64,000 nt of DNA from Marinobacter sp. HL-58 (GCF_001314605.1 NZ_LIHP01000013.1:62001-126000); one strand, 5' to 3'; positions 9,088-20,614 are shown, numbered from the stretch's first letter. The notes: generated by a model from the letters alone, not told the origin. Program-made: numbers and translations.

Positions 9088-9200
9088 TCCACCCATAACC
9101 ATAATCACCGCCGAGAAAGGCGGAGCCAATAGCAACGGGGATTTTAAGTGAATTGAGAGCAGTCTCTTCACAGATTAAGCGAGCAAGCGAGGGGCCATCT

Positions 9201-11123
9201 ATGAGCATCATGCAGCACTTCAAAGACCGGTATGAAGCAACTCAGGAGGAGGAATACACTCTTGAGGAATACCTGGAGATCTGCAAAAAGGACCCAGCGG
9301 CGTATGCCACCGCCGCCGAACGGATGTTGTTGGCAATTGGTGAGCCGGAGCATGTCGATACATCCCGCGACTCCCGGCTGTCCCGTATTTTTTCCAACAA
9401 GGTTATCAAGCGCTATCCGGAGTTTGCCGAGTTCTATGGCATGGAAGAAGCGGTTGAGAACATTGTCTCCTTCTTCCGCCATGCCGCACAGGGCCTGGAA
9501 GAGAAGAAACAGATCCTTTACCTGCTCGGCCCCGTTGGTGGCGGTAAGTCTTCACTGGCTGAAAAGCTCAAGTCGCTGATGCAGAAAGTCCCCTTCTATG
9601 CCATTAAAGGCTCACCGGTGAACGAGTCGCCCCTGGGCCTTTTCGACCCGGCGGAAGATGCTGCCATCCTGGAAGAGGAGTACGGCATTCCGCCACGCTA
9701 CCTCAAGTCCATCATGTCGCCCTGGGCGGTGAAACGCCTGCATGAATACGGCGGCGATATCAGCCAGTTCCGGGTAGTGAAGATGTACCCGTCGGTTCTG
9801 GACCAAGTCGGCGTATCCAAGACCGAGCCCGGGGATGACAATAACCAGGACATTTCGGCGCTGGTCGGCAAGGTGAACATCCGCATGCTGGAGGATTATT
9901 CCCAGGATGACCCGGACGCCTACAGCTTCAGCGGTGGCCTGTGCAAGGCCAACCAGGGCCTGATGGAATTCGTGGAGATGTTCAAGGCTCCCATCAAGGT
10001 ACTGCACCCGCTGCTGACCGCTACCCAGGAAGGCAACTACAACACCACGGAGGGCATGGGTTCCGTGCCTTTCGACGGCATTATTTTGGCCCACTCCAAC
10101 GAGTCCGAGTGGCAGACGTTCCGCAACAACAAGCATAACGAGGCCTTCCTGGACCGGGTCTACATCGTCAAGGTGCCCTATTGCCTGCGTGTTACCGAAG
10201 AGATTGATATCTACCGCAAGCTGCTGCGCGACAGTTCCCTGTCCGGCGCGCCCTGTGCCCCGGACACGCTCGACATGCTGGCCCAGTTCTCGATTCTGTC
10301 ACGGCTCAAGGAGCCGGAAAATTCCAGCATTTTCTCCAAGATGCGTGTCTACGATGGCCAGAACATCAAGGATACCGACCCCAAGGCCAAGTCGATCCAG
10401 GAATACCGGGATGCCGCCGGGGTGAATGAGGGCATGGACGGGCTGTCGACCCGCTTTGCGTTCAAGATCCTGTCGAAAGTGTTCAACTTCGATACCACCG
10501 AAGTCGCCGCCAACCCGGTCCACCTGCTGTATGTGCTTGAAAAACAGATCGAACAGGAGCAGTTCCAGGCAGAAACCCAGGACCGCTACCTGCGGTTCAT
10601 CAAGGAGTTCCTGGCGCCCCATTATGTGGAATTCATCGGCAAGGAAATCCAGACCGCGTACCTGGAAAGCTACAGCGAGTATGGTCAGAACCTGTTCGAC
10701 CGCTATGTAACCTATGCGGACTTCTGGATTCAGGACCAGGAATACCGCGATCCGGAAACCGGCGAGATCCTCGACCGCTCGTCCATCAATGACGAGCTGG
10801 AGAAGATCGAAAAGCCGGCAGGTATCAGCAATCCGAAGGATTTCCGCAACGAAGTGGTCAACTTCGTGCTGCGGGCACGGGCGAACAACCAGGGTCGAAA
10901 CCCGTCCTGGCTCAGCTATGAAAAACTGCGCAGCGTGATCGAGAAGAAAATGTTCTCCAACACGGAGGATCTGCTGCCGGTTATCTCCTTCAATCCGAAG
11001 GCCAGCCAGGAAGATCAGAACAAACACAAGCAGTTCGTCGAGCGTATGGTCGATCGAGGCTACACGGAGAAACAGGTCCGCCTCCTTGCGGAATGGTACC
11101 TGCGGGTTCGTAAGTCTCAATAA
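9201..11123 (+). CDS. prkA: PrkA-family serine protein kinase / AAA ATPase
   Basis: A 640-residue YeaG/PrkA protein. MSIMQHFKDRYE at 9201 is the conserved start, with GAGGGG upstream; the frame continues to 9153 but that part is not conserved. The N-terminal AAA domain has a Walker A motif, LLGPVGGGKSSLAEKLK, near residue 110. The C-terminal part is the PrkA kinase-like domain. In enterobacteria the homologue acts with YeaH in nitrogen-starvation and stationary-phase stress. The downstream order prkA, yeaH, spoVR is the standard three-gene cluster. Confidence 0.93.
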   Translation: MSIMQHFKDRYEATQEEEYTLEEYLEICKKDPAAYATAAERMLLAIGEPEHVDTSRDSRLSRIFSNKVIKRYPEFAEFYGMEEAVENIVSFFRHAAQGLEEKKQILYLLGPVGGGKSSLAEKLKSLMQKVPFYAIKGSPVNESPLGLFDPAEDAAILEEEYGIPPRYLKSIMSPWAVKRLHEYGGDISQFRVVKMYPSVLDQVGVSKTEPGDDNNQDISALVGKVNIRMLEDYSQDDPDAYSFSGGLCKANQGLMEFVEMFKAPIKVLHPLLTATQEGNYNTTEGMGSVPFDGIILAHSNESEWQTFRNNKHNEAFLDRVYIVKVPYCLRVTEEIDIYRKLLRDSSLSGAPCAPDTLDMLAQFSILSRLKEPENSSIFSKMRVYDGQNIKDTDPKAKSIQEYRDAAGVNEGMDGLSTRFAFKILSKVFNFDTTEVAANPVHLLYVLEKQIEQEQFQAETQDRYLRFIKEFLAPHYVEFIGKEIQTAYLESYSEYGQNLFDRYVTYADFWIQDQEYRDPETGEILDRSSINDELEKIEKPAGISNPKDFRNEVVNFVLRARANNQGRNPSWLSYEKLRSVIEKKMFSNTEDLLPVISFNPKASQEDQNKHKQFVERMVDRGYTEKQVRLLAEWYLRVRKSQ

Positions 11124-11156
11124 GTCAGCCCACATGCGCTGAACTGGAGTGAAACT

Positions 11157-12452
11157 ATGGGTATGACCCACGTAGTCGACCGGCGACTGAACGGGAAAAA
11201 CAAAAGTGCGGTGAACCGGGAACGGTTCCTGCGCCGCTACCGCCACCACATCAAGAAGGCGGTGGCGGACGCGGTTCATCGCCGTTCCATTACCGACATA
11301 GAGCGCGGCGAAAACGTCAGTATTCCATCCCGGGATACCGACGAGCCGATTTTCCATCACGGCCAGGGCGGCAAACGGGAGGTTGTCCACCCGGGCAACA
11401 AGGAGTTTGTTGCTGGCGATACCGTTCCCAAGCCTCAGGGTGGTGGCGGCGGAGGCCAGGGTCAGGGCCAGGCCAGCCCCGACGGCGAAGGCATGGACGA
11501 GTTTGCCTTCCAGATTACCCAGGAAGAGTTCCTGGATTTTCTGTTCGATGACCTGGAGCTGCCCAACCTTGCCCGCAAGAAACTGAAAGATACCGAGGCG
11601 TTCAAGTACGTTCGCTCTGGTTTCTCCACGCAGGGGGTTCCCGCCAAACTGGATGTGGTGCGCTCGTTGCGAGGCGCTCATGCCCGGCGATTGGGCCTTG
11701 GTGGTGCCCGCAAGAAGAAGATCCGCGATCTGGAAAAACAGCTGGCCGCCCTGAAAGAGGCCCCGGAAGACCTGGACCCGGCATTCAGCCATGAGGATCA
11801 GATCAAGGCACTGGAGGACGAAATTGCAGAGCTCCGGGCCAATGTACGGCGTATTCCCTTCATTGACGAGATCGACCTGCGGTACCGCCAGCATCTGAAG
11901 AAGCCACAACCAGCCACCAGTGCTGTGATGTTCTGCCTGATGGATGTGTCCGGGTCCATGACCCAGATGCACAAGGATATTGCCAAGCGCTTCTTTATTC
12001 TGTTGTACCTGTTCCTCAAGAAGAACTACAAGAAGATCGAAGTGGTCTTCATCCGCCACCACACCAGTGCCAAGGAAGTGGACGAGGAAGAGTTCTTCTA
12101 TTCACGGGAAACCGGGGGCACCATTGTTTCCAGTGCCCTGAAGCTGATGCACAAGATTATCGAATCCCGCTATTCCCCCGCGGAGTGGAACATCTACGCA
12201 GCCCAGGCCTCGGACGGCGACAACTGGAACGATGACTCCCCCATTTGCAGCAAACTTCTGGCCGACAGCATCCTGCCGCTGGTGCAGTACTACGCCTATG
12301 TGGAGATCACGCCCCAGGATCACCAGATGCTGTGGTACGAATACGAGAAGATCCAGGAGCGATTCCCCCAGAGCTTCGCCCTGCAGCAGATCGCCGACCC
12401 AGGTGAGATCTATCCGGTCTTCCGCCAGTTGTTCGAGAGGAAAGCCGCATGA
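11157..12452 (+). CDS. yeaH: DUF444 / YeaH family protein
   Basis: A 431-residue partner of PrkA. The N-terminal third is basic and glycine-rich in the linker ([10 protein letters not shown] near residue 100). The C-terminal half has a von Willebrand A-like fold with a MIDAS metal motif in [15 protein letters not shown] near residue 262. The biochemical role is not known; family context ties it to PrkA signalling. The gene starts 33 nt after prkA, and its stop overlaps the spoVR start by 4 nt (ATGA), so translation is probably coupled. Confidence 0.92.
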   Translation: MGMTHVVDRRLNGKNKSAVNRERFLRRYRHHIKKAVADAVHRRSITDIERGENVSIPSRDTDEPIFHHGQGGKREVVHPGNKEFVAGDTVPKPQGGGGGGQGQGQASPDGEGMDEFAFQITQEEFLDFLFDDLELPNLARKKLKDTEAFKYVRSGFSTQGVPAKLDVVRSLRGAHARRLGLGGARKKKIRDLEKQLAALKEAPEDLDPAFSHEDQIKALEDEIAELRANVRRIPFIDEIDLRYRQHLKKPQPATSAVMFCLMDVSGSMTQMHKDIAKRFFILLYLFLKKNYKKIEVVFIRHHTSAKEVDEEEFFYSRETGGTIVSSALKLMHKIIESRYSPAEWNIYAAQASDGDNWNDDSPICSKLLADSILPLVQYYAYVEITPQDHQMLWYEYEKIQERFPQSFALQQIADPGEIYPVFRQLFERKAA

Positions 12453-13993
12453 CCGACACCATCGACAGACCCAACGAGCCGAGAACCCGGGAACCGATTT
12501 CCACCAGTTCGGAGTGGACGTTTCCTCTGCTGGAAAAATACGACGAGGAAATTGCCAAATGCGCGGCGGAGTTCGGGCTGGACACCTACCCCAACCAGGT
12601 GGAAGTGATCAGTGCCGAACAGATGATGGATGCCTACAGCTCCGTGGGTATGCCGGTGGGTTACCACCACTGGTCGTTTGGCAAGCAGTTCCTGTCCACT
12701 TCCAAGGGCTACCAGCGGGGGCAGATGGGGCTGGCGTACGAGATTGTCATCAACTCCAACCCCTGCATCGCCTACCTGATGGAAGAGAACACCCTGCCCA
12801 TGCAGGCCCTGGTGATTGCCCATGCCTCCTACGGCCACAACTCGTTCTTCAAGGGCAATTACCTGTTCCGCACCTGGACCGATGCCAGCGCAATTATTGA
12901 CTACCTGGTGTTTGCTCGGGATTACGTGGCCGAATGCGAGGAACGCTACGGGCTGGACGCGGTTGAGCAAATCCTGGATTCCTGCCATGCATTGATGAAC
13001 TATGGGGTGGACCGTTACAAACGCCCCGCGCCCATTTCCGCGGCCGAAGAGGCCCGCCGGCAAAAGGAGCGGGAGGAGTACCAGCAACGCCGGCTGAATG
13101 ACCTGTGGCGAACCATTCCGAAAATGGGCGAGGACGAAGACACCGTCAAACGCCGGCAGCGTTACCCGGAAGAGCCGCAGGAAAATATTCTCTACTTTAT
13201 TGAAAAGAACGCGCCGCTACTGGAAACGTGGCAGCGGGAGATCATCCGTATCGTGCGCAAGCTGGCGCAGTATTTCTACCCGCAGCGCCAGACCCAGGTC
13301 ATGAACGAGGGCTGGGCCACCTTCTGGCACTACACACTGCTGCACCGCATGTACGACAAGGGCCTGGTGAACGACGGCTTTATGCTGGAGTTCCTGCAAA
13401 GCCATTCCGCGGTGGTCTACCAGCCGCCTTTTGACAGCCCCTGGTACTCGGGCATCAATCCGTACACCCTGGGCTTCTCGATCTTCACGGACCTGCGGCG
13501 TATCTGCGAAAACCCGACTGACGAGGACCGGGAGTGGTTCCCGGATATTGCCGGTACCGACTGGGTGGAAACCCTGCATTTCGCCATGAGGAACTTCAAG
13601 GATGAGAGCTTTATCCAGCAGTTCCTGTCACCCAAGGTCATGCGTGATATGAAATTCTTCGCCATCCAGAACGATGACGAAGAAGACGTATACCGGATCA
13701 CCGCCATCCACGACGACCCCGGTTACCGCACGCTGAGGGAAAAACTGGCGCGCCAGTACAACCTCAGTTATCGCGAGCCCAATATCCAGGTGTGGAATGT
13801 CGATGTGCGGGGTGATCGTTCGCTGACCCTGAGGCACATTCCCGTGGACCGGGTCCCCCTGGGTGACGACACCGATGAAGTACTGCGCCATGTGCACCGG
13901 TTGTGGGGCTTTGATGTGCACCTGGAAAGTGTGGACGACGGCCAGTTAGTGGACGAAGCCCACTGCCCGCCAAGGGAACTTGAGGAGGACTGA
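12449..13993 (+). CDS. spoVR: SpoVR family protein (YcgB-like)
   Basis: A 514-residue soluble protein matching the SpoVR/YcgB family by [47 protein letters not shown] and [19 protein letters not shown]. The HxxxHNxFF and NEGWATFWH segments carry conserved acidic and histidine residues that resemble a metal site. In Bacillus SpoVR affects spore cortex formation; the role in gammaproteobacteria is open, but linkage with prkA and yeaH is very stable. It overlaps yeaH by 4 nt and its end overlaps the ribosome site of the next gene. Confidence 0.92.
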   Translation: MTDTIDRPNEPRTREPISTSSEWTFPLLEKYDEEIAKCAAEFGLDTYPNQVEVISAEQMMDAYSSVGMPVGYHHWSFGKQFLSTSKGYQRGQMGLAYEIVINSNPCIAYLMEENTLPMQALVIAHASYGHNSFFKGNYLFRTWTDASAIIDYLVFARDYVAECEERYGLDAVEQILDSCHALMNYGVDRYKRPAPISAAEEARRQKEREEYQQRRLNDLWRTIPKMGEDEDTVKRRQRYPEEPQENILYFIEKNAPLLETWQREIIRIVRKLAQYFYPQRQTQVMNEGWATFWHYTLLHRMYDKGLVNDGFMLEFLQSHSAVVYQPPFDSPWYSGINPYTLGFSIFTDLRRICENPTDEDREWFPDIAGTDWVETLHFAMRNFKDESFIQQFLSPKVMRDMKFFAIQNDDEEDVYRITAIHDDPGYRTLREKLARQYNLSYREPNIQVWNVDVRGDRSLTLRHIPVDRVPLGDDTDEVLRHVHRLWGFDVHLESVDDGQLVDEAHCPPRELEED

Positions 13994-13995
13994 GT

Positions 13996-15921
13996 CTGGA
14001 GCCCGGGGGTAAATTCGGGCCGGTACTCGCCGGCCCGGTTCTACGTCACTCCTCACCGGACTCGATCGTTCTATGGCTGGTCACACGGGAGCCAGTTTCG
14101 CTGGCTGTGCGGATCTTTAACGGAGAGCAGCCGCTACTGGACCGCACGGCGGCCGAGTCAGAGGTTGTTCAGTTGAGGATTGGCACCCGCGCCTGGCTGA
14201 ACCTGCTGACCATCGCACCGGACCCCACCCTTCCCCGGGATATCCGGCTGGACTACGACCTGGGGCTTACCAGCGACCAACCGGACACAGCCCGGTGGAT
14301 CCGCGACTGGGCTCCACATCTTTGCCCTGAAGGACGGGAGCGCCCGGGCTTCACCCTCAAATCGAAACTGGACCGCATACTCCATGGCTCCTGCCGAAGG
14401 CCGCACCATCCCGCCCGGGACGGGCTGGTCCGTGTGGACGAGGAACTGCACAAGGCGGAACAGCTGGAAGAGGTTCCCGCCCTGCTGCTGATGACCGGTG
14501 ATCAGGTCTACGTCGATGACGTGGCCGGCCCCATGCTGCATGCCATCCAGTGCGTCATTCACCAGTTGGGCCTGTACCAGGAAATACTGGAAGGCGCCTC
14601 AATCAGTCACAGCAGAGAACTTACCTCGATGGCGGATGCCTATTACCATCGGGATAAACTGTTGCCGGAATCCGAATTCAACGAAGACCTGACCGAGCGT
14701 TTCTTCGGCGGCGTCCGGAAGCCCGTTTTCACCACCGCCAATGCCGGCAATCACCTGATCTCCTTTGCCGAGGTGATGGCCATGTATCTGCTGGTGTGGT
14801 CGCCGGAACCATGGGCCCTGGTCACCGACGCCGAACCGGTGGATGACCCGGACGAGCTGGCGCGCTACCGGAAAGAACAGGCCGCCATCGACGACTTCCG
14901 CAGAAGCCTGCCCCGGGCAGCGCGCGCCTTGGCCAACGTCCCCGTGTACATGATCTTTGATGATCATGACGTTACGGATGACTGGAACCTCTCGGCCCTG
15001 TGGGAAACCACCGCCTACGAACACCCCTTTTCCCGGCGCATCATCGGCAATGCCCTGCTGGGGTATCTTTTGTGCCAGGGCTGGGGCAACCAGCCAACGC
15101 ATTTCCGGGAACTGATCGAACATTGCCAGAAACTGTTCGAGTCCAGCAACCGACAACACGAACTGGACAAGGCCGGCCAGGACGAGCTGATCGACCGGCT
15201 GTTTCACTTCCACCACTGGCATTACAGCCTGCCCACCTCACCCAGGCTGGTGGTACTGGACACCCGCACCCATCGCTGGCGCAGTGAAATCCGCCGTAGC
15301 CATCCGTCCGGCCTGATGGACTGGGAATCACTGACCGATTTCCAGCACGAAATCCTGGGCGAGGACGCTGTGGTGGTGGTATCGCCAGCCCCCATGTTCG
15401 GGGTGAAGCTGATCGAGATTATCCAGCGGGTTTTCACCTTCTTCGGCAAGCCCCTGCTGGTGGACGCAGAAAACTGGATGGCACACCGGGGCGCCGCCAA
15501 TGTGTTGCTGAATATCTTCGGCCACCCCCGGACGCCACGACATTTCGTAATTCTCTCAGGGGATGTCCACTATTCGTTCGCCTATGACGTGCGGCTGCGC
15601 CACGAGCAGAACGGTCCCCATGTCTGGCAGATCACCAGCAGCGGCATCAAGAATGAATTCCCCAATTCCCTGTTGGAGTGGCTGGACCGCCTCAATCGCT
15701 GGCTGTTCGCTCCCTGGTCTCCCCTGAACTGGTTCACCAAGAGGCGGCGCATGTGGATTTCCCCCAGACTGCCCGAAGGCCGCGAGGCCGGTGAACGGCT
15801 CTGGAATGGTGCAGGCATCGGAGAGGTGAGACTGAATGATGAAGGCGAACCCACCGCCATCCGGCAACTGGACTCCGGAGGCGGGGGTACGGTTTTTCAG
15901 CAGCGGATCAATGACGACTGA
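13996..15921 (+). CDS. PhoD-like metallophosphatase, probable CTG start
   Basis: A 641-residue calcineurin-like phosphoesterase of the PhoD group. Metal-binding segments are LLLMTGDQVYVDDV, MIFDDHDVTDDWN and the later LSGDVHYSF. No signal peptide is seen, so a cytoplasmic location is likely. The first conventional start is a GTG at 14107, but the frame is open back to 13984 and encodes GPVLAGPVLRHSSPDSIVLW, a typical N-terminus for this family. AGGAGG at 13983-13988 lies 7 nt before a CTG at 13996, which I propose as the start, coupled to the spoVR stop. Substrate unknown. Confidence 0.78.
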   Translation: MEPGGKFGPVLAGPVLRHSSPDSIVLWLVTREPVSLAVRIFNGEQPLLDRTAAESEVVQLRIGTRAWLNLLTIAPDPTLPRDIRLDYDLGLTSDQPDTARWIRDWAPHLCPEGRERPGFTLKSKLDRILHGSCRRPHHPARDGLVRVDEELHKAEQLEEVPALLLMTGDQVYVDDVAGPMLHAIQCVIHQLGLYQEILEGASISHSRELTSMADAYYHRDKLLPESEFNEDLTERFFGGVRKPVFTTANAGNHLISFAEVMAMYLLVWSPEPWALVTDAEPVDDPDELARYRKEQAAIDDFRRSLPRAARALANVPVYMIFDDHDVTDDWNLSALWETTAYEHPFSRRIIGNALLGYLLCQGWGNQPTHFRELIEHCQKLFESSNRQHELDKAGQDELIDRLFHFHHWHYSLPTSPRLVVLDTRTHRWRSEIRRSHPSGLMDWESLTDFQHEILGEDAVVVVSPAPMFGVKLIEIIQRVFTFFGKPLLVDAENWMAHRGAANVLLNIFGHPRTPRHFVILSGDVHYSFAYDVRLRHEQNGPHVWQITSSGIKNEFPNSLLEWLDRLNRWLFAPWSPLNWFTKRRRMWISPRLPEGREAGERLWNGAGIGEVRLNDEGEPTAIRQLDSGGGGTVFQQRINDD

Positions 15922-17280
15922 TCAGGCATTGACCGAGGGCAGACCCGACAGGGCCATGGCCAGTTCCTGTTCGTCGTATTCGTGGTCGCTCAGTTCTCCG
16001 GCGAAGTAGGAGGTATAGGCTGCCATATCGAAATGGCCATGGCCGCAGAGGTTGAACAGAATCACCTCTTCCTTGCCTTCTCGCTTGCAGCGCAGGGCTT
16101 CGTCGATCGCACCCTTGACCGCATGATTGGCCTCCGGAGCCGGCACGATACCCTCGTTCTTCGCAAACAGAACACCCGCTTCGAAGCACTCACGCTGGGT
16201 GTAGGACACCGCCTCAAACAGCCCCAGTTCCTTGGCATGGGACACCATGGGTGCCATGCCGTGATAGCGCAGCCCCCCGGCATGGAAGCCCGGCGGAGTG
16301 AAGCCTGACCCCAGGGTGTGCATCTTGGTAAGCGGCGTCATGTGCGCGGTATCGCCGTAATCATAGGCGTACTTGCCTCGGGTCAGGGTCGGACAGGCTG
16401 ACGGTTCCACCGCCACAATCCGTGATTTCTGCCCGCCGCGCAGCGCATGGCCCATGAACGGGAACGCAATGCCGGCAAAGTTGGAGCCGCCACCGGTGCA
16501 GCCAACGATGACATCCGGCCAGCAGTCCGCCATTTCCATCTGCTGCATGGACTCCAGGCCAATGATGCTCTGGTGCAGCAATACATGATTGAGCACGGAC
16601 CCCAGCGCGTACTTGGTGTTCGGATCCTGGACCGCCAGTTCCACCGCCTCGGAAATGGCGATGCCGAGGCTGCCGTTGTGGTCCGGTGTCTCCGCCAGCA
16701 CCTTGCGCCCGAATTCTGTCAGCTCCGAGGGTGAGGCCACACATTTGGCACCGTAGGTTTCCATCACTGCCCGGCGATAGGGCTTCTGGTTGTAGGAAAC
16801 CCGCACCTGGAATACGGTCACGTCCATATCAAACAGCGAGCCGGCGAACGACAGCGACGTGCCCCACTGGCCGGCACCGGTTTCGGTGGTGAGCGTGCGA
16901 ATGCCGGCTTCGCGATTATAGAATGCCTGGGGAATCGCCGTATTGGGCTTGTGACTGCCCGCCGGGCTCACCCCCTCGTACTTGTAGAAAATCTTGGCGG
17001 GTGTGCCAAGCGCTTTCTCGAGCCGGTGGGCCCGGTACAAAGGCGCCGGGCGCCAGAGTTTGTAGACATCCCGCACCGGTTCGGGAATTTCGATTTCCCG
17101 CTCGGTGGTCACTTCCTGTTCAATCAGCGACATGGGAAACAGCGGCTCGAGATCAGAGGGCCCGACCGGCTGCTGCGTCCCGGGGTGCAGCACTGCCGGC
17201 AGCGGCTCCGGAAAATCTGCCTGCAGGTTGTACCAGTACTTCGGCATCTGGCTTTCTTCGAGAAGAAACTTGGTTTGCAT
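15922..17280 (-). CDS. TrpB-like pyridoxal-phosphate-dependent enzyme (TrpB2 type)
   Basis: A 452-residue homologue of the alternative tryptophan synthase beta chain. [19 protein letters not shown] is the conserved opening and sets the start at 17280. Motifs include [16 protein letters not shown], the PLP lysine in GSHKPNTA near residue 115, [11 protein letters not shown], and the phosphate-binding [10 protein letters not shown] near residue 235. TrpB2 proteins can make tryptophan from serine and indole; no trpA is nearby, so indole salvage is an inference. Its stop directly abuts that of the convergent PhoD gene. Confidence 0.88.
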   Translation of the reverse strand: MQTKFLLEESQMPKYWYNLQADFPEPLPAVLHPGTQQPVGPSDLEPLFPMSLIEQEVTTEREIEIPEPVRDVYKLWRPAPLYRAHRLEKALGTPAKIFYKYEGVSPAGSHKPNTAIPQAFYNREAGIRTLTTETGAGQWGTSLSFAGSLFDMDVTVFQVRVSYNQKPYRRAVMETYGAKCVASPSELTEFGRKVLAETPDHNGSLGIAISEAVELAVQDPNTKYALGSVLNHVLLHQSIIGLESMQQMEMADCWPDVIVGCTGGGSNFAGIAFPFMGHALRGGQKSRIVAVEPSACPTLTRGKYAYDYGDTAHMTPLTKMHTLGSGFTPPGFHAGGLRYHGMAPMVSHAKELGLFEAVSYTQRECFEAGVLFAKNEGIVPAPEANHAVKGAIDEALRCKREGKEEVILFNLCGHGHFDMAAYTSYFAGELSDHEYDEQELAMALSGLPSVNA

Positions 17281-17318
17281 GATTAAGGGTACCCTGAGAT
17301 TCGTGTTGTTATCGCCTG

Positions 17319-19391
17319 TCAGAATACCCATTCCAGGCCGGCATAAAAAGTTCTTCCCGGTGCAGGCTCGAAGTACCCCCGCTCTTCCACGGGCCTGTCC
17401 GCATTGGCATTGATGCGGATATTACTGAAGTAGTCCTCATCCAGCAGGTTGCGGACACCACCGTACAGGTTGAGACTCTGGCGACCGAGGCGGAGGGTGT
17501 CACCGACCCGGACTCCCAGCAACCAATAGTCACTGACTTTGGTCTGGTTGCTGTTTTCAGCGTAAAGATCGCCTACATACTGCCATTCCAGCGCAGCAAA
17601 CCGCTGGTCGGCGCCACGCCATTCCACTTCCGTAACCCACTGCTCACGAGGCAGGCCAGGGAGCCGGTTGCCATCGGCATCATTACCCTGTTCATCGTCG
17701 AAATCCCTCAGCTTGTAATCCGCAAGAGTTAGGGCGCTGGTTACCCGCCAGCTGTAGGACATGTCCCAGTTCACACCAAGCTCCACGCCGTTGCGCTCCG
17801 TGCGCCCGGCATTTTCGTAGAAGGTGCGGTTGTCTGACTCGAAAGGCAGGATTTCATCGTCCACCCGGATTGAAAACAGCGCCAGATCATAACTCAGCCC
17901 CTGCCCGACGCTGCCCCGCATGCCTATCTCCCGGTTAAGGGCCTGTTGCGGCTCGATGTCGGGATTGAACCCACCGCTACCATCAGGATTGGCAAATTCG
18001 GTAAAGGTGGGAGACTCGAACGCCGTGCCGATGGTTGCATACAATTGCTGGCGAGGGGCAAGCCGGTAACTGATACCGGCAAACCCGCTGAACTCCTCAT
18101 AGGTGCGGCTGCCGGAATCGTCCCCGTCATCCAGTCTGTCGTCGTCCACGGACAGCCTGAGGCGGTCAAAACGGGTGCCGACAGACAGGTTGAAGCGATC
18201 AGTCATGGCCAGATCGCCCTGAGCGAACACTGCCGCTGTGGTGGCATTCTGGGTTTCCTCCTGGGTCTGTCCTGTGACATCGCCGCTGAAAGCCACCGCG
18301 TAGCGGCGACGATCGTCGGACTGGCGGTGCAGATCCGCACCTACCACCCAGGTCAGTGGCCGCCCTGCGAGCTCGCTGTCTTGCTGATAATCCGTGCTGA
18401 TGCCGTAGAATTGTCGGTCGTAGGCAATCAGGCTGGGGCCGGGAAAGGGTAGTTGTTGCCTGAAATCACGGCGGGTGAAGAAGGTGCTGACGGTCAGCTC
18501 CCCGGCGCCAACGGCGGGGGTTTCATAAAGCAGCCCGAGCGTTTGCTGGTCAACTTCCTGCCCGGCATCAAGCCGTTTGGCCAGCGGCGTGGCCTGGCTG
18601 CGGTCCGCTTCCACCTGCTCCGCGGTGAGGCCACCGGGGTCCTCGGCTTGTGGCGTATGCAGCATGTTAAGGGTGGCCGTCAGCCGCTGGCCATCGCTCC
18701 ATTCATGGGAGAGGCGGCCATTGAACAGGCCCTTCTCCACCTCACTCTGTTCACGGTAACCGTTATAGCCAAGCCATGACAGGGTGGCGATTCCACTTGT
18801 ATCACCCCGGGTACCGTTGGCCTGGGCTGTGGTCTTGTAATAATCATCACTTCCCACATCTTGGCGTAGCCGCGCGCCAGGCGGCTGGTCGTCTCCACGG
18901 GCAGTGGTGATGTCAATCACGCCGCCGGACGCATTTCCATACTGAACCGACGAGGGCCCGCGAATCACCTCGATGCGCCGGGCGGAATCCAGATCCACGG
19001 CGTCAATCTGGGACTGGCCATCCGGCAAGGTGTAGGGAATGCCATCAACCTGTATACGGATACCCCGTATGCCAAAAGGCGACCGGGCACCGAACCCCCG
19101 GGTGGAAAGACGAAGGTTCTGGGCAAAGTTATAGCGGTTCTGGAAAAACAGGCCGGGAACCGTATCCAGGGATTCATCCAGCTGCAGCCGCTGCTGGCCC
19201 TCCTGAATGTCCGGGGTGTCTGTGACGGAGACTGCAGCAGGGGTTTCGTAAAGATCCCTCACCAACCGGGGCGATGTGACCTCGATGACGGTTTCATCAG
19301 GCTCACTGTTATCCTGTGCGCGAGCCATGGCTGATGCGCCCATGGCCACCAGCACGGAACAGGCCACTACCAACGTCCTTTGAATGATCAC
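17319..19391 (-). CDS. TonB-dependent outer-membrane receptor
   Basis: A 690-residue receptor with a signal peptide ([18 protein letters not shown], cleavage after ARA). The TonB-like region is [19 protein letters not shown], the plug follows ([32 protein letters not shown]), and the barrel ends with the expected aromatic residue in [30 protein letters not shown] resembles FecA-type siderophore receptors, but the ligand is not determinable. No sigma/anti-sigma pair is adjacent. It lies 38 nt upstream of the TrpB-like gene on the same strand. Confidence 0.9.
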   Translation of the reverse strand: MIIQRTLVVACSVLVAMGASAMARAQDNSEPDETVIEVTSPRLVRDLYETPAAVSVTDTPDIQEGQQRLQLDESLDTVPGLFFQNRYNFAQNLRLSTRGFGARSPFGIRGIRIQVDGIPYTLPDGQSQIDAVDLDSARRIEVIRGPSSVQYGNASGGVIDITTARGDDQPPGARLRQDVGSDDYYKTTAQANGTRGDTSGIATLSWLGYNGYREQSEVEKGLFNGRLSHEWSDGQRLTATLNMLHTPQAEDPGGLTAEQVEADRSQATPLAKRLDAGQEVDQQTLGLLYETPAVGAGELTVSTFFTRRDFRQQLPFPGPSLIAYDRQFYGISTDYQQDSELAGRPLTWVVGADLHRQSDDRRRYAVAFSGDVTGQTQEETQNATTAAVFAQGDLAMTDRFNLSVGTRFDRLRLSVDDDRLDDGDDSGSRTYEEFSGFAGISYRLAPRQQLYATIGTAFESPTFTEFANPDGSGGFNPDIEPQQALNREIGMRGSVGQGLSYDLALFSIRVDDEILPFESDNRTFYENAGRTERNGVELGVNWDMSYSWRVTSALTLADYKLRDFDDEQGNDADGNRLPGLPREQWVTEVEWRGADQRFAALEWQYVGDLYAENSNQTKVSDYWLLGVRVGDTLRLGRQSLNLYGGVRNLLDEDYFSNIRINANADRPVEERGYFEPAPGRTFYAGLEWVF

Positions 19392-19487
19392 CCCTACCCC
19401 CTGAACTTTTATTCGATGGTTACCCTGTAAATTGAATACGAGGTTAGTACGGGTTTGTATGAGATTTTGAACCTCCCGGAGTCACAC

Positions 19488-19504
19488 TTTGGTGCTGCAC
19501 CAAA
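19488..19504. promoter_or_regulatory. 17-bp palindrome between the TonB receptor and lrgB
   Basis: TTTGGTGC-T-GCACCAAA is a perfect 8-1-8 inverted repeat, 96 bp upstream of the TonB receptor start and 11 bp after the lrgB stop, both on the minus strand. It may be an operator of the receptor gene or part of the lrgB transcript end. No T tract follows on the minus strand. It does not match a standard Fur box. Confidence 0.45.
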
Positions 19505-19515
19505 CGGATGCGTTT

Positions 19516-20241
19516 CTAGATACCAATCAGGTCCACCAGCCAGGGGACTATCAGGGCCGTGGCAAAGGCAGAAAGCGCCATGGCCAGGCCGGAAAAAGCA
19601 CCCATCTGGGAACTGACCTGAAACGCCCGTGCGGTACCGATGCCGTGGGAGGCCACCCCCATGGCAATGCCTTTGACACTGTCGTCGGTGATGCGCATCC
19701 ACTCAAACAGCTTGGTGCCGAGTACCGCGCCGACAATACCCGTCGCCACCACCAGGACGGCAGTCAACGAGGGAATGCCACCGATGGTTTCTGCAATACC
19801 CATGGCCACCGGAGCGGTCGCGGATTTCGGTGCCAGGGACATCTGGATTTCCCGCGACCCGCCAAGCAACCACGCCAGGGCAATGGAACTGCCAGCGGCA
19901 ATGACCACACCGCTTACCAGGGATATCGTCACCGGCAACCAGAGCTGACGCAGGCGGGAAAACTGCTGATACAGGGGAACCGCGAGCGCAACGGTCGCCG
20001 GGCCCAGCAGAAAGTGGACGAACTGCCCGCCTTCAAAGTACTCGTCGTATTCCGTGCCGGTGGCCAGAAGAAAGGCAATCAGCAGTGCCACCGACGTAAC
20101 CACCGGATTGGCCAGGGGGTTCGAGTGAGCCTTCAGGTACAGGCGATAGGCAAGCCCGTAGGCCACCAGCGTGATGGTCAGCCCCAGCAGCGGTGATGCG
20201 GAAAGATAAACCCAGATATCCCTGATGGCTGGCTCATTCAT
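19516..20241 (-). CDS. lrgB: LrgB-family membrane protein
   Basis: A 241-residue inner-membrane protein of the LrgB/CidB family, which pairs with LrgA/CidA in holin-antiholin-like systems and, in plants and some bacteria, in export of glycolate or pyruvate. Hydrophobic helices run through the protein, and LAPKSATAPVAMGIAETIGG near residue 120 is the family signature. GGAGG upstream supports the ATG at 20241. It overlaps the end of lrgA by 8 nt, showing tight coupling. Confidence 0.88.
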   Translation of the reverse strand: MNEPAIRDIWVYLSASPLLGLTITLVAYGLAYRLYLKAHSNPLANPVVTSVALLIAFLLATGTEYDEYFEGGQFVHFLLGPATVALAVPLYQQFSRLRQLWLPVTISLVSGVVIAAGSSIALAWLLGGSREIQMSLAPKSATAPVAMGIAETIGGIPSLTAVLVVATGIVGAVLGTKLFEWMRITDDSVKGIAMGVASHGIGTARAFQVSSQMGAFSGLAMALSAFATALIVPWLVDLIGI

Positions 20242-20614
20242 TACCTTGCCCTCCCCCCTTTTCAGGCCGGACAAACCATCGGGTGGTCACCTGCATGATG
20301 CCGGCGGTGGCAACCATGGTAATAATGGTGGAGAGAAGCAGGGTCAGCGTGATCGGCAGCCATTCGTCGGCGATGCGGCTAAAATGGGCCATCATGCCAA
20401 CCCCGGCCGGGACAAACAGCAGGGACAGATGGCTCAATAATGCGGATGACGCATTCTGCAGTGGTTCCGGCGTCCGGCCCCGGATCATCAGGGTCAGGAA
20501 GAGCATGACCATGCCCAGCACCGGCCCGGGAATAGGCACGGCTAACAGGCGAACGGTGACTTCACCCACCAGTTGATAGACCAGCAGCAGCGTCATCCCG
20601 TTGAGAAAATTCAT
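20234..20614 (-). CDS. lrgA: CidA/LrgA family holin-like protein
   Basis: A 126-residue protein with four predicted membrane helices (MTLLLVYQLVGEVTV, VLGMVMLFLTLMI, SLLFVPAGVGMM, TLLLSTIITMVATAGIMQV). The segment IPGPVLGMVMLF is the CidA/LrgA hallmark. It forms the membrane partner of LrgB, probably controlling murein hydrolase activity or metabolite export. It sits 18 nt after the BASS transporter gene, so the three form one minus-strand operon. Confidence 0.87.
   Translation of the reverse strand: MNFLNGMTLLLVYQLVGEVTVRLLAVPIPGPVLGMVMLFLTLMIRGRTPEPLQNASSALLSHLSLLFVPAGVGMMAHFSRIADEWLPITLTLLLSTIITMVATAGIMQVTTRWFVRPEKGGGQGNE

Noticed and set aside
10299..12062. A 587-codon open frame on the minus strand
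   Set aside because: It is opposite prkA and yeaH, which both match strong families. The antisense product shows no domain.
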